In this document: piece after piece, positions 36,901 through 48,900 of the stretch
Layout of the letters: each line of letters begins with the position of its first letter
Position numbering within the stretch: the stretch's first letter is position 1
Source: Tribonema minus
Lineage: Eukaryota > Sar > Xanthophyceae > Tribonematales > Tribonemataceae
Assembly: GCA_017506865.1 (NCBI GenBank)
Contig: JAFCMP010000001.1
Span: 2,232,001-2,296,000 of the forward strand
DNA length: 64,000 nt
Reading direction: 5' to 3'
The notes under the pieces: model-generated
Databases searched by the model: none
Seen by the model: only the letters and a program-made list of their open reading frames with translations
What the model was told of the DNA's origin: nothing
Made by a program: the position numbers and the translations under genes

Positions 36901-39900
36901 ACGCATGGCCCGATGCTCAACTGTCATCGTGTCGGCGCTGCGTGGTGTGCGCCGTGCGCGCGCCGCCACGCCCCCCGCTGCCTGTGCGCGACCGCAGGCG
37001 TCGCTGTGTCGTCCAACATGGCTTCAGCAGCATTCCTGAGCACTGCAGCGTTGATGAGTAATGCCATCTCTCGGCGCTGGACGCCAGCCTACCGTAGTGT
37101 TGCTGAGCATTGCTGAGCTTTTAGTGATGAGCGCACGCCTACGCGTGGCGCCGGCTGCTCGTTCTCCACACGGCAGAGGCTTGCACAATTTCTGGCCACG
37201 GTGGTGCGGCATTCGGTGGCGCAGCGGTCGACTGTCTCGGTCACCTCCCTCAACGGGCCTGACAGCATCAATCAACGTTGCTGAGCACTGTCGCGCGCCG
37301 CGCATGCGCGCATAGACCAGACTCTCGAGCTGTGCACCGTCCCGTACGTACCACTTCCTCTGCGCCACCGTGCAGACCATGCGCGCTCGTGACGCCCCTC
37401 AAATTGCTGTACGTGCACGTCAAGGCGCCGATCTGAGTGCTGCTTTGACGTGCGTGCGCCACGCCGTGCAGCCGCCCCCTTGCGCGCGGCAGTGCTGCCC
37501 CCTGAGGCAGCATGAAGAAAGAAGCGTCCGTGTGTGTGTGTGTGTGTGACTGTGTGGCCCGCCTTGAATCACGTCCGCTCGTCGCGTCGCGCGTCGAACT
37601 GAGCACTGCTGCACCATGTGGCGCGCAGCTGGCGGCGGAGGGCGACCTGCTGCGCGCGTGCGCGGCGCTGCGCAGGTCCGGCGCGCTCTCCGCCGCGCAG
37701 CGCGCCGTGCTGCGCCGCCTCATCCTGGTGCAGTCGGAGCCGGTGAGTCGCGCGACGGGGTGTGACTCTCCTCGCGCAGAACATGGCGTGTCGCTGCGCC
37801 TTGCTTTTGTCATAGACGCGTGTTCGCATCTCATGGTGTGATGCAGTGACGCTTCTCGCGCCTGATGTGTGTTGATGTGCCGCTGCGCCCTCAGCAGTGA
37901 CATCCGCTTGCGTCTCGCGTGTAGTGTAGTGATGTATGGAGTCTACGTGAAGGGATCGTGGCTTCTGTGGTGGCTACACATACATGCGTTGCGCAGGCAC
38001 CTTTTGTGTGTCACGCAGCACTGTACTGCTCCCTCCCTGCCCTCATGGAAGCATATTGCAGCAAGGATGAGTGGAACACCCCGTATTCGCGCAGTCTGCT
38101 CACCCCACGCCAGATGCCCACCGCAAACCGTGTATAGCTGCTGACGCCATCCGCTGGGATGTCACCGCCCGCCGCAGATTCCCCGGTCCCTCACACATTC
38201 CACATAATGCACATGCCAGCTCACAGACTATTGTACGCACTTGATCTCAACTGCAGTCAACATCTGGCAGCGACTCTGCGCATGCCTGCAACCCCCCCCC
38301 CCTCTCCTGCGCCCACACTCCACTCACAATTCTGCAGCCAGTACGCGGTAGCAACTCAGCGCCTAGGCTGCTACCCCCCCTGCCCCCCCCCCCCGCCCCC
38401 CCCCGCCCCTGTTTCAGGTCGCCAGCGTGCAGGAGGCGTACGCCGCGGACGGCAACGTCGTAGCCATGATGGCGCGCCTCGAGCGCGCCGCGCTGTCGCT
38501 GGAAACTGACGATGACGAAGGCGACGAGGAGGAGGACGCCGGCGATGACGATGGCGAGTACGCAGAGGGCGGCGGCAGCGGCGGCGGCGGCGGAACGCGG
38601 GACATGGCCACGAGCACCGACGACAACAGCCCGGTGCCGGGGGGGCGCGCGGGGAGCGCGGTCAGGCGCGCGGACGCGCTCAGGTGCGGTCTTTGTGCTG
38701 CGCCGCGCCGGCGACCGATCGCTTGAAGTGCACCTGTGCGTTGCGGACTCTGTAGAAGCGAAGTGGTGGTGTTGAAGTTGACGAGCGTGTGCTGAGTGTG
38801 GCGCAGTGAGTGCGCCGGGAGGGGGCCCGTTTGCCCGTTGCCGGGGGCCGCTGACCCCCCTACGGCGATGTGCGCTGCGCACTGAGGAGCGTCACCTCGC
38901 AACGGCGTAAGCTACGAGACGCCAAGGCGTGGTGGTGCTCAAGCCTCAAACAAGAGGAGTGCTTCAACTTCAAACTCTGTATACACTGTGCCGCTGGGCC
39001 TTCGATGGATCCACCCTGTCCCTTTGTGTGTCTGCACCCATGTTCCTGGGAGTGCCCCCCTGCGAAGGCGTAAGCTACAAGACGCGCAGGCGTGCCGCCG
39101 CTCAGCGTATAGCCATTCGTTTCACCCTTCTCTGAAGCAAACTCTTGCATGCTGTGCGTAAGGCGGAGCGAATGCTCGTGCGTCAGGCAGGAGGTGTGCT
39201 GCAGGTTCAGAACGGCGCGCGCAGCCCCGAAAGGCCCCGGGTCCCCCTCGTGAACGTACACTGATGCGGCGCTGAAGCCTGTGAATGCGCTGCGTTCAGC
39301 CAGGCTGCGGTCATGTGTACTCATGCCAAGCCCTGTACAACTGCTGCCACTCCCTGCTTGCATTTGATCATCAACACCTTGCCCATCACCGTTGTGCACA
39401 AATGCATGTTCCCATCCCCCCCCCCCCTCCCCCCCTTCCCGGCGCTTCTTGTTTGCGCCGCTGCTGCAGCAAGATAGTGTCCGACAAGGTGTCGTCTGGC
39501 GTGCTGTCCATCGCAGAGGCGGAGCTGCTGGTGAGTGCTGCATGAGAAGCGGACGGTGACCTGTTTAGGGTTAGGGTTAGAGTTAGGGTTAGGTTAGGCA
39601 TGATGAGAAAAACCATTACTGCTCAGCACCTCTCCCCAAAACTCTTTGTCTTTCCAAACAGCAGTTTACTGTTTGGCATGTGTGCAGCGGACCGTGAACT
39701 TTGATGCACCGCCAACAGTGTCCTGTTACGCACCCACAAAAGGTGTCTGCTAATCCGAAGGAAATCACCTGTGCACTAGGGGGTGGTGTCATGGGGTACA
39801 GTACAAAAAAAACTAGCTGTGTGCCCGCAGACATTAGGATTGGGGTTGACGTCACCTTGGTGCTAGGGTAAGCAAGTTAGGGTTGACCATGCGCCCGCAC

Positions 39901-42900
39901 AGCCACCGCCTGTTTGTGCCGGCTTCCCGTGTGCTACCAAGCTCCAGGCGATGGACACTGCAGCGCAGCAACCCGCATCAAAATGTCACGCCGGACTAGC
40001 ACGCGACCCGGCGGTGAAACATCACACTTCAAGTTCAAGGCTGAATTCCACGCGCGCGCCCGCACTCGGTTTGCGCCGCACTCCTTGGCACTCTGCAAGT
40101 TGCCCCTTCTGGCGCGCGAGCCCGCACATCCACACGGATTGCCATGCGCGCCCTAGTTGCCACAATGGTCGCGGTCGACGGCAGCGCCTCCGCCTGCCCT
40201 CACCACCGCTTTCGCCTTTTTTTTTGCGTGCGATGTGCGAGCGCAGGTGGAGCTCATGTCGGACGGCCACGAGCTGGTGCAGGCGGCGCTAGAGGTATAC
40301 GCGGAGGACGGCGACGCCGCGGAGCTGGGCGACACGCTGGCGCGCCTCGCGCGCTACGAGTCGCGGCGGCGGCGCCTCACGGCGCGCCTCCTGCAGAGCA
40401 CGGGGGCGGCGGCAGCGGTGAGAGACCGCGTGCTCTGCATCGTCGCGCAGCGCACATCCCGATCTCCTTTGTGACCCGCGTCCCTCACTCCGGCAGATGT
40501 CCACGTCGCCAGGCGTGCGTGCAGCGCTCAGCAATACTCATCGCGCGCTACGAGTCGCGGCGGCAGCGCCTCGTGGCGCGCCTCCTGCGGAGAATGGGGG
40601 CGGCAGCAGCGGTGACAGACCGCGTGTGCTGCAGCGGGTATGCGCGACGGTGCGCAGCCAGTGATGCTGTCAAACGGTGGCGGCGCGGCACAAGCAAGGC
40701 AGCGTCCCTCAGCCCAGAGGCATACTATGGAGCGTGGTCACGGGCAGACCACGGATTGCACCCCCGTTCGTGATGCTCAGTAGCGGTTGGTGTATGGGAT
40801 ACAAGGAGCGCTGTCACGGCGCTCGTGTGCCTTCGCTGTGCGTGCGGCTTTGTCGAGCACCCTACAAACTGCGGCTGAAGGCACTGAACGCTAGGGCCGA
40901 CCTTGAAAATTGCGCTGCAAAACAGCACCTTGTGGCAGACTGCTGTGCATCGCCGCACAGCACACATCCCGCATTCCTTGCGCCCAGCATCCCTCAGTCC
41001 GACAGATGTCCACATCGCCAGGTGCGCACTCACTGCGACCCGTGCAACAGCGCAGCTTCGCCCGCTGGCTCCAGCGCTCAGCAATACGGGTTACTGATGC
41101 ACTGCTCCATGCATTCAGCCGTCTGAGCACTGCACGCCCGCTCCCCCCCCTCCCCCCCCCCCCCTCTCAGTCCCCATCGGAAGACAGCCCGCCGCCGCCG
41201 CAGCGCGCCGCTAAACCGCGCGCTGCTGCCGCCGCCGCGACGGCGCAGTCGCGCTCGCCACCTCCGGCACACGACGCCGCTGCCGCCGCCGTGCGCGCCC
41301 TGTCGGCGGCGGGCGTGCGTGACGCGTGGGGCGGCGCAGTGCCCCCGGTGAGTCACAGTGTGAAGTATTTGTCACATTTGAAGTGCTTGGTGGCGCCCAG
41401 GAGTGCATGAGTCAGCGGTGCGCGCAACGTGTGGTGTGCGGCACGTAGCGATGGCGGCGGCTGCCGCGGCAAGCGGCTTACGGCGCGTCAAGTGCTCAGC
41501 GCTCGACAGGATGGTAAAGTTGAGCGCAAGGGGGGGATGGTGAAGTTGCATGGCGCGGTGCGGGGGGGGGCTCTCCATTGCCCTTTCTTACGGCGCCGCC
41601 GGCGCCCAACAAATACAAAACCGAAGCGGTCATTGCGCCTTGAACGCACTCATGAGCGGGAGAGTATCGATTGTTTGGCGCGTGAGCAGCTCGCACGCGC
41701 CTGTGTTGTCTGCGTCTGAGAAGCACGCAGTGGATGCTGTCCGTCGGCGCACACGGGAGTGTCACATCTCATTACGACCAGCACATTCAGAGCAGCAGCG
41801 CTCATGCGACGGTGTCGCGGCTCAGCGTCCTCGTGAGCCGGCGGTGGGGCGCCGATTGCCGGCGCATTCGAGCTGCTACTCCGTTGTAAGTCATTTGACA
41901 GGCAGCATGCTGATGCTCCAGTCGGTGTGCTCGCGGGACAGAGCACTCAAAGGGTACAACCTTCTGTTACTGACACGCGCTGCACCTGCCTCCAATCATT
42001 TCGTGCGCAGGCCTTCAAAGCGGCTGTGCGGTAATCCCAGCCGAACCGCTCCTCAGAACTTTCGGCTCTTGCTTTTTTTTTTGGCGTCAAACTGTTGCTA
42101 CCCCAGCCAAAGCAACCCAGAACCCCGCTTCTCGGCCTCACGCCTGCCTCCGCTCGTTGCGTGCGCAGGGCTTCAAGGCGCTGGTGTGGTCTGCCCCTGC
42201 CGCAACGGCACTGGCGGCAGGCGCCGCGCGATCCTCCCAGCCAAACCTAACCATCAACCGCTGTAGCTCTTACGCCTGCTTCCGTTGAGTGCGCGCCAAT
42301 CCTCAACTTTCTTGGCTGCTACACTTGCCTCTGCTCGTTGCGCACGCAGGGCTTCAAGGCGCTGGTGTGGTCTGCTGTGGGCGCGGGGCGGCTGGCGGCG
42401 CCGGCGGCGGATGCGCTGTGCACGGCTTATGCCGCTGGGCCGGACGCGGCGCCCGCTGCCGCCATGGCGCACGCCGCGTGGGACGTGCACAGGCGAGTAT
42501 ATGTATGTATGTTATGAGGTATAAAGTACTGCATGGTAATTACGCAATGGCGCACGCCGCGTGGGACGTGCACAGGCGAGTGTATGTTTGTAATTTGCAG
42601 TAAGAATCTTCTGAAGTTTATGATACCACATAATGATTACGCCATGGCGAACGCCACATGGGACGTGCACAGGCGAGTGTGTATGATTTATGTATACTTT
42701 GTGGTGTACACTAATGCATTATGGGCACGTCCCTAGCGCGCGCTGTGTAGGACGTGCACAGGCGAGTGCTGGCGCATGCGCAACAGCCGTCGTCATCTTG
42801 TTTTTTGGGCGGGCGTGCTGTTCGCTGTCCTTTGGTACCTGGTGACCCTACTCAATTAACTTATGCTTACACTTACCTTCAGGTATGTACTTGAAGTACT

Positions 42901-45900
42901 TCAAAGTACTTCAAGGCATGTGTCCATGTGCTAGTATCGCATGCAATGATCCAGGCACAGCCAGAGTGAAGATTAGGGCTGGATCGAACGCTCGCGTCAC
43001 GCGCCAGCCAGGCGACGCTCGCCTCACGCGCTGACGCAGGAGCGTCAACTGCAACAACACCAGTACTGACCGCGCCCCAGCTCACATGCATCCCACACAC
43101 CGTGCCGTGCCGCTGCGCAACAGGCTCGAGGGCGACGACGACGACTGCCTGGACACGCTGGTGCGCGTGGCGCGCCTGCTGCTGCCGGGCGGCGCGCGCG
43201 CCGCCGCCGCTGCCGCCCCCGCATCGGCTGAGGACATGAACGGCGTGGGGCCTCTGGAGGTGAATCTCGTTGAAGCGCAATTGTTGACGCGTCAGCGCTG
43301 TATCATAATGCGGTTCAGTGTACTGTTCAGTGTACTGCGGCCCCCGCGTCGGACGAGGACCTCAACGACGCAGGGCCTCTCGAGGTGAATGCTTGCATTG
43401 CCGATGACCAGGCCACGCGGCAGCTGTAACAGAATGCAGTTCAGTGTACTGTTCAGTGTACTGGAGTCTTGTAGGGTAGGGTTAGGGTCAGGGGTTGGAA
43501 GCAGGGGTGATGTCGGACGAGGACCTCAATGGCGCGGCGCCTCTTGAGGTGAGACGCGTTGAAGCAGGCGCACTGTCGATGACCAGGCCACGCGGCAGGG
43601 CTGTACCGGAATGCTAGTTCAGTGTACTGTTCAATGTACTGCGGGCTTGGTAGGTCAGGGTAAGGGTCAGGGGTCAGATACAGGGGTGACCTGTTGCTGC
43701 ACTGCGATCGCCTCATCCGGCAAGCGCCTCAGGGGCGGTGCAGGGCCTCTCCAAGCGTGCGGTGGGCGCCAATATCTGTACACCAGCCTGCGTAGGACGT
43801 TGAGTGTGAAGTTGAACCAGGGTGCGTCGCAGCAAGCGCGTGCTCTGGGTTAGGGTTAGGGTTAGGGGTTAGGGTTAGGGTTAGGGTTAGGGTTAGACAC
43901 GCAGCGCACAGAAACAGCGAGCGAGCGCTGGCAGCAATGTCAGCAGGTACTGCATATCAGAACTAAAGGGAACAGCAGCACATACCATGCAGCCGAAATA
44001 GAAAGTTGAGGGCGGGGCCAAAGAAAATTGAAACGTTCAGCGTTGCTCGGGCAAATTATTATTTCACGAAGGTTTTAGACCATCTGCCAGAAGTTTGAAG
44101 GAAATCAACAGAACCAACAACACTGGGTTGTCTACCAAAGTAATGGGTGGATATTACGGTATTATTAATACCAAAAACATTGATAGAAAAAATTAAGAAG
44201 TGGTAACATTGCACTACTTGTAGACATCTTCTGGTATTGGCATCAGGGCAAATTTTGAGTTCGCCACATAATGGTGAACTCCAAATATTTATTTGGTTGG
44301 TGAAAAATTCACGCCCATTGAAGTAAAACAATGTTATTTGAAGAATTAATGTTATCTGCAGAAAACAATACTTTTGAACTACAACAATAGCTAAACCATA
44401 AGCAGATTCTGAAGCTGCTACTGTCTGAATGAATACTGCAAAACTTGACCACAAGCCAGTATATAGCCGGGGAAACATCCACATTTCCGTTGTCATGATT
44501 TTGATCAAGAAGAAAGCAAATGTGACCAAGGTGGGGAATGCGTGTTGCAAAATCAAGCATGAATGCAAAATCAGGCATGAAGAAAGGAACTGTGCGGACC
44601 CTCTTTTTGAATTGCAAACGCGGCGTAGAAGACTTAGGACCCTAGCCAACTTATTTGAACCGGTGATCCGTTTGCGTTCATTGTCCCAGTGGGCATGGCC
44701 GTTCACTGCGGCAGGTTCTGAACGCGCAGCGCAGCGCTGCGTCGAGCGTTCTGTCACGGGGCGGCGGGGGGGGGGGGGCTCAGGTGCTTCAAGAGCGCGT
44801 TTGCGTTTTCGGCACGCGCACGTGAGCGCGTACCGCGACGCTGCAGCTCAGGGCTGAAGTTACGAAGCGGGCCGGCGGGATAGGGTGACCGTATCAGGGT
44901 TAGGGTTAGGGCGCACCGTGAGAGCGCTGCGATGCTGCAGCGTACTTGGGTTCAGAGCTGCGAAGTAGGCCAGTGGGCGCTGCGTTCTGTGGGGCGCACC
45001 CAGCGGGAACGGTGCACTGTATAGACGCGGTACGCATGACAGCGTGATGCAGCTCCCCAGGCACTTGACCGGTTGTGTTACTTTATAGGCCAAACCGGGG
45101 AGAATATCTAAAGCGTAAATAAAAATGTTGGAACAGGAAAACATGGAACTTTACTTGATACTCAGGAGAGCATTGAAGCCAGCCATTGCAATGCTGCAAC
45201 AGTTGCAATTAGAAGGGGTGCGGCGCGCGGCGGCACGCAGGTGGCTGGCGAGCCGCGCCCATTGATGCAGCGGCTGCGCTTTATGCTGCACCTAACCCTA
45301 ACCCTAACCCTTCTCCATCACCTCAGAGGTGCACATGCAACGCGGAGCGTCATGCAGTGGCCGCACAGCCTCCCAACTTGACTGCAACCCCGCGGCGTCG
45401 CAATCTTTTTGCTCATTTACGAGGTTGTCATGCACGCCGATGATGTGCATCAGATCGCGTGATCATCATTGATCTACCATCGTTTCACGACGAGCTGGCA
45501 CGTTCACAATACCTTTGTTCGTCACTGCGCGTGCGACCGCCGCGCAGACAAACGGCAGCGGCAGCGGCAGCGGCGTGCGCGCCGCGGAGCTGGTGGACGC
45601 GCTGCGGCGCGTGATGCAGCAGTGCACTGATGTGCTGCTCGCGGGCGAGCGCATCACGCCGGAGGAGGCGCGCTGCCTGCTGGCCCCCTCGCCCAAGGTA
45701 TGTATGTACATATGTTCATGCAAATACACACCTATGTACCTCTGGCTGGCACCCTCGTCCGAGGTGTGTATGTATGTATGCTCATGCAAATACATACCTA
45801 CCTCTGGCTGGCACCCTCGTCCGAGGTGTGTATGTTATGTGGTCATGCAAGTGCGTACCTACCTCTGGCTGCCCCCCTCGCCTAAGGTATTCATGTGTTT

Positions 45901-48900
45901 ATGTGTGTATCAAACGCTGAAAAGCACACAGAAGTCTTTTAACTACTGTGGATATGGTGGCACTGTTTGACTCGTGGCCAATGGCTGCAGCAGCGGCGAC
46001 CACGGTCATTGGTAGAAGGCACTTGCGGCTGACCACACCTTGTCGCCTAGAGCTCTACGATCCTAAGATGTGTTTCCATGTATGTATGGCCATGCAGTTG
46101 CTATATATACACATCAGGTGCGTATGGGCTGGCGCGTTCTGGCAGTTGGTGCCGCAGGTCTCTTTTTTTTGCTGGCGTGATAATCACCGAGCGGCGACAC
46201 CTTCGCTTCCTGCTTGTTTAGTTGATGTACTTCAGAAGTAAGTAGGTAGTGGCTGACGCGTGTTCCTAGCAGAAGGCGCTACGGGGCTGGTTTGTCTCGC
46301 TGGCGTGCTGGTCGCTGAGTGCTGATGCCTTGACTGCGGCCATGCTGGGCCCCTCACCCAGACTAGGTATAGGTACTGCTTGGCGCCTGATGTCGTGGGT
46401 GTGGGTGGCGGTCGCTGAATGCTGACACCTTGTCACTGCCTGCTTGCCTAAGTTATGTAGGCATGGCCTGTTGCCTGGCCGTAGCGGACGGTGCCATGGG
46501 AAGTTCTGTGTTTTGCGGTGTGATAGTCGCTGGGCGTTGACAATTTGTAGTGAAGGCAGAGGCAGTGCTCAGGGCTCAGAGTCATGGTGCAACCCATGTT
46601 TTGTCACGGCAGGATACATGCACATTTCATCAGATTCTGCATAGGAATCACAGTAACACATGGCTGAACACCAGGCAGGTCTCTGTGCTGCACACCACCC
46701 CCTAGGGCTCGGCAGCTGTTTGCAGGGAACTTCCAGCATGACACCCATGCGCCTGCTCGAAGTTTTAAATCTTGATCTCGCCACACGCGGCGCTGAGCCT
46801 GTTTGCTGTTGTCCTCCATTTAGCACTGACATGCTCATCGCGCCTTCTTTATGGCGCTCTGGCAGGGGGAAGCGCTGATCTATGCCAGCCTGGAGAACTA
46901 CAATGCCTCGCGCAACCTCGAGAATCTGCTGGACACCATGACGGTGCGTAAAACAACTTCAACTTGAAGTTGATGCTTTGTAGCGCCCGCGCACGTGTGC
47001 TGTGCGTCGCAGTGCACGCAGTGTGCTGCACGTTCACATGACGCATGACGGCATCAGCGTAGACTAGGTAAAGCCCATACATTGGTATTCGCACAGGATA
47101 AAAAGGTTTCGCATCCGCGCCTCTGTAGCGCAATGAAGGTTTTGGCACCTGTGTCAAAAATTGTGCGTCAGCACCGCTCTGCCACCCCAGTCTCCTGAGG
47201 CAGGTAGCCGGCTGAAAGCTCTTCTGCGGTGCCAGCCTGTAACGCCACTTGGACGATGCGATCAACCGTTCCGTGACACTGTGCAGCGGCTGCTGCAGCC
47301 TTTTATAAATAATACTTTGAGACAATAAGGTGGGGTGCATTAGTGTTTGAGCCAGTTTGGCTCATTTAACCCCATCATGAGGTGCCGGTAGCAGTACCGG
47401 CATGCTTCTACGCCGCTTTGAAAGCCGGTTCAACTTTTGAAACACGCGAGCTGAAAAAGAAATTTTTGAATTCAGACGCAGCAGCAGCGAACAGGGGCGC
47501 TGGCGGTAGGCCCTTTCAAGCCAGGCAAGCCACGAGCTGAGCTTTGCGTGTGGTCAAGGAAGGCAAGCAAAGCACATGCTGGGTATGTATGTACAAAATA
47601 GTCGGCCCATGGTCTCAGCAACAGCCAACAGCCTGTGGGTTTCAGCATTGACCAGCAGCTTCAGCCCCCCCACTAAAGTGCGGTAGGTTGTATGTAGTCG
47701 TGCAGATGGTAGAATAGTGTGACAGCAATAGCGATGATGATTCTGCTTCTTGATGAAACAAAACTGCCAATAAAAATGAAATGTGTTCAGTAAAAGTTGC
47801 ACTTCATGAAGGTATATGTTCTTCGTGACAAACAGAAATAGTTGCCCTGAAGTTGGCTCTCGGATGGACAGACACCCCGTGGGGCGTGAAGCTCCTGTGT
47901 CTGAGTCTGGGTCTGACTCTGGAGCTCTGGAACTCCAGACCCCAGGGGGTGTCTGTTCACTGAGAGCCAGAAGGGAGGGCGCTGCCACACCTCTAGACGC
48001 GGACATCACCCAAATGGCCATGTACGTGTCATTTGTAGCTGAACACGTGCGGCATCAGCTGGTCACATGGCTCCAGTCACCATTCCGTGGCACTGCAGCT
48101 GAGGCAGCAGCCTTGACCCATGTGACCAGCTGACGCCGTGCCCGCTCCCCAGCAGCTATCAATGACACGTACATGGCCATCTACGTGGTGTCTGCATCCA
48201 GAGTTGTAGCAGCGCCCTTGCTTGATGGAACATCACACATGCAGGCTAGCACGTCACACCGTGCCAGTCCATGACGCAATGGCAAACAGAGGCAGCTGAA
48301 GATGACCCACACACACTTGGTGGTGAAAGCGGAGATCAAGGAGGTGATATTGCTTTCCCCAGCGAACCTGCGCTCGCCACTTCATGATTGCTGAGTCTCC
48401 TAGTCTAAATCAATGATCGGTAGCTGGTCTCAAACAGCTCACGAACAAGAATGCACTGCAACGACAACGTCAAGTGCCAACCTCAATAATGCCAACCTCA
48501 ATAAGGGCATGTAAACCAAAAATACTCAACAGCGCCATATTGCAACACCCTTCGCCAGTCGCAGCTCCATCACACGAGCTTGACCGACAAAACGCGCTCC
48601 TCGATGTCGGCCCTGCCATTGCAGGTCCTGGCGCGCAAGGAGTTGATTTTTGTGCTTCATCGATGCTGTATGAAACAAGGCCTGCGCTCGATTGCGTTCC
48701 CCAATTCAAGCACGGCCTTCACGTCTGAAGCACTCGCTGGCCGCAAACACTCCTGCGATACACCTTGCACTGCTTGCCACATCAGCATCTAAGCATGTAT
48801 GTACAACTATATACTTCCTCCGTTTCAATTTATTAGACAGTTGACTTTCAAATGCAAATATGAGGTCAAAAAGAGCTACAGTGACATACACTCCTGTTAT

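Noticed and set aside
43847-43896. Chromosome end
   Set aside because: Genes and module exons continue on both sides, and the tract is only about 50 bp.
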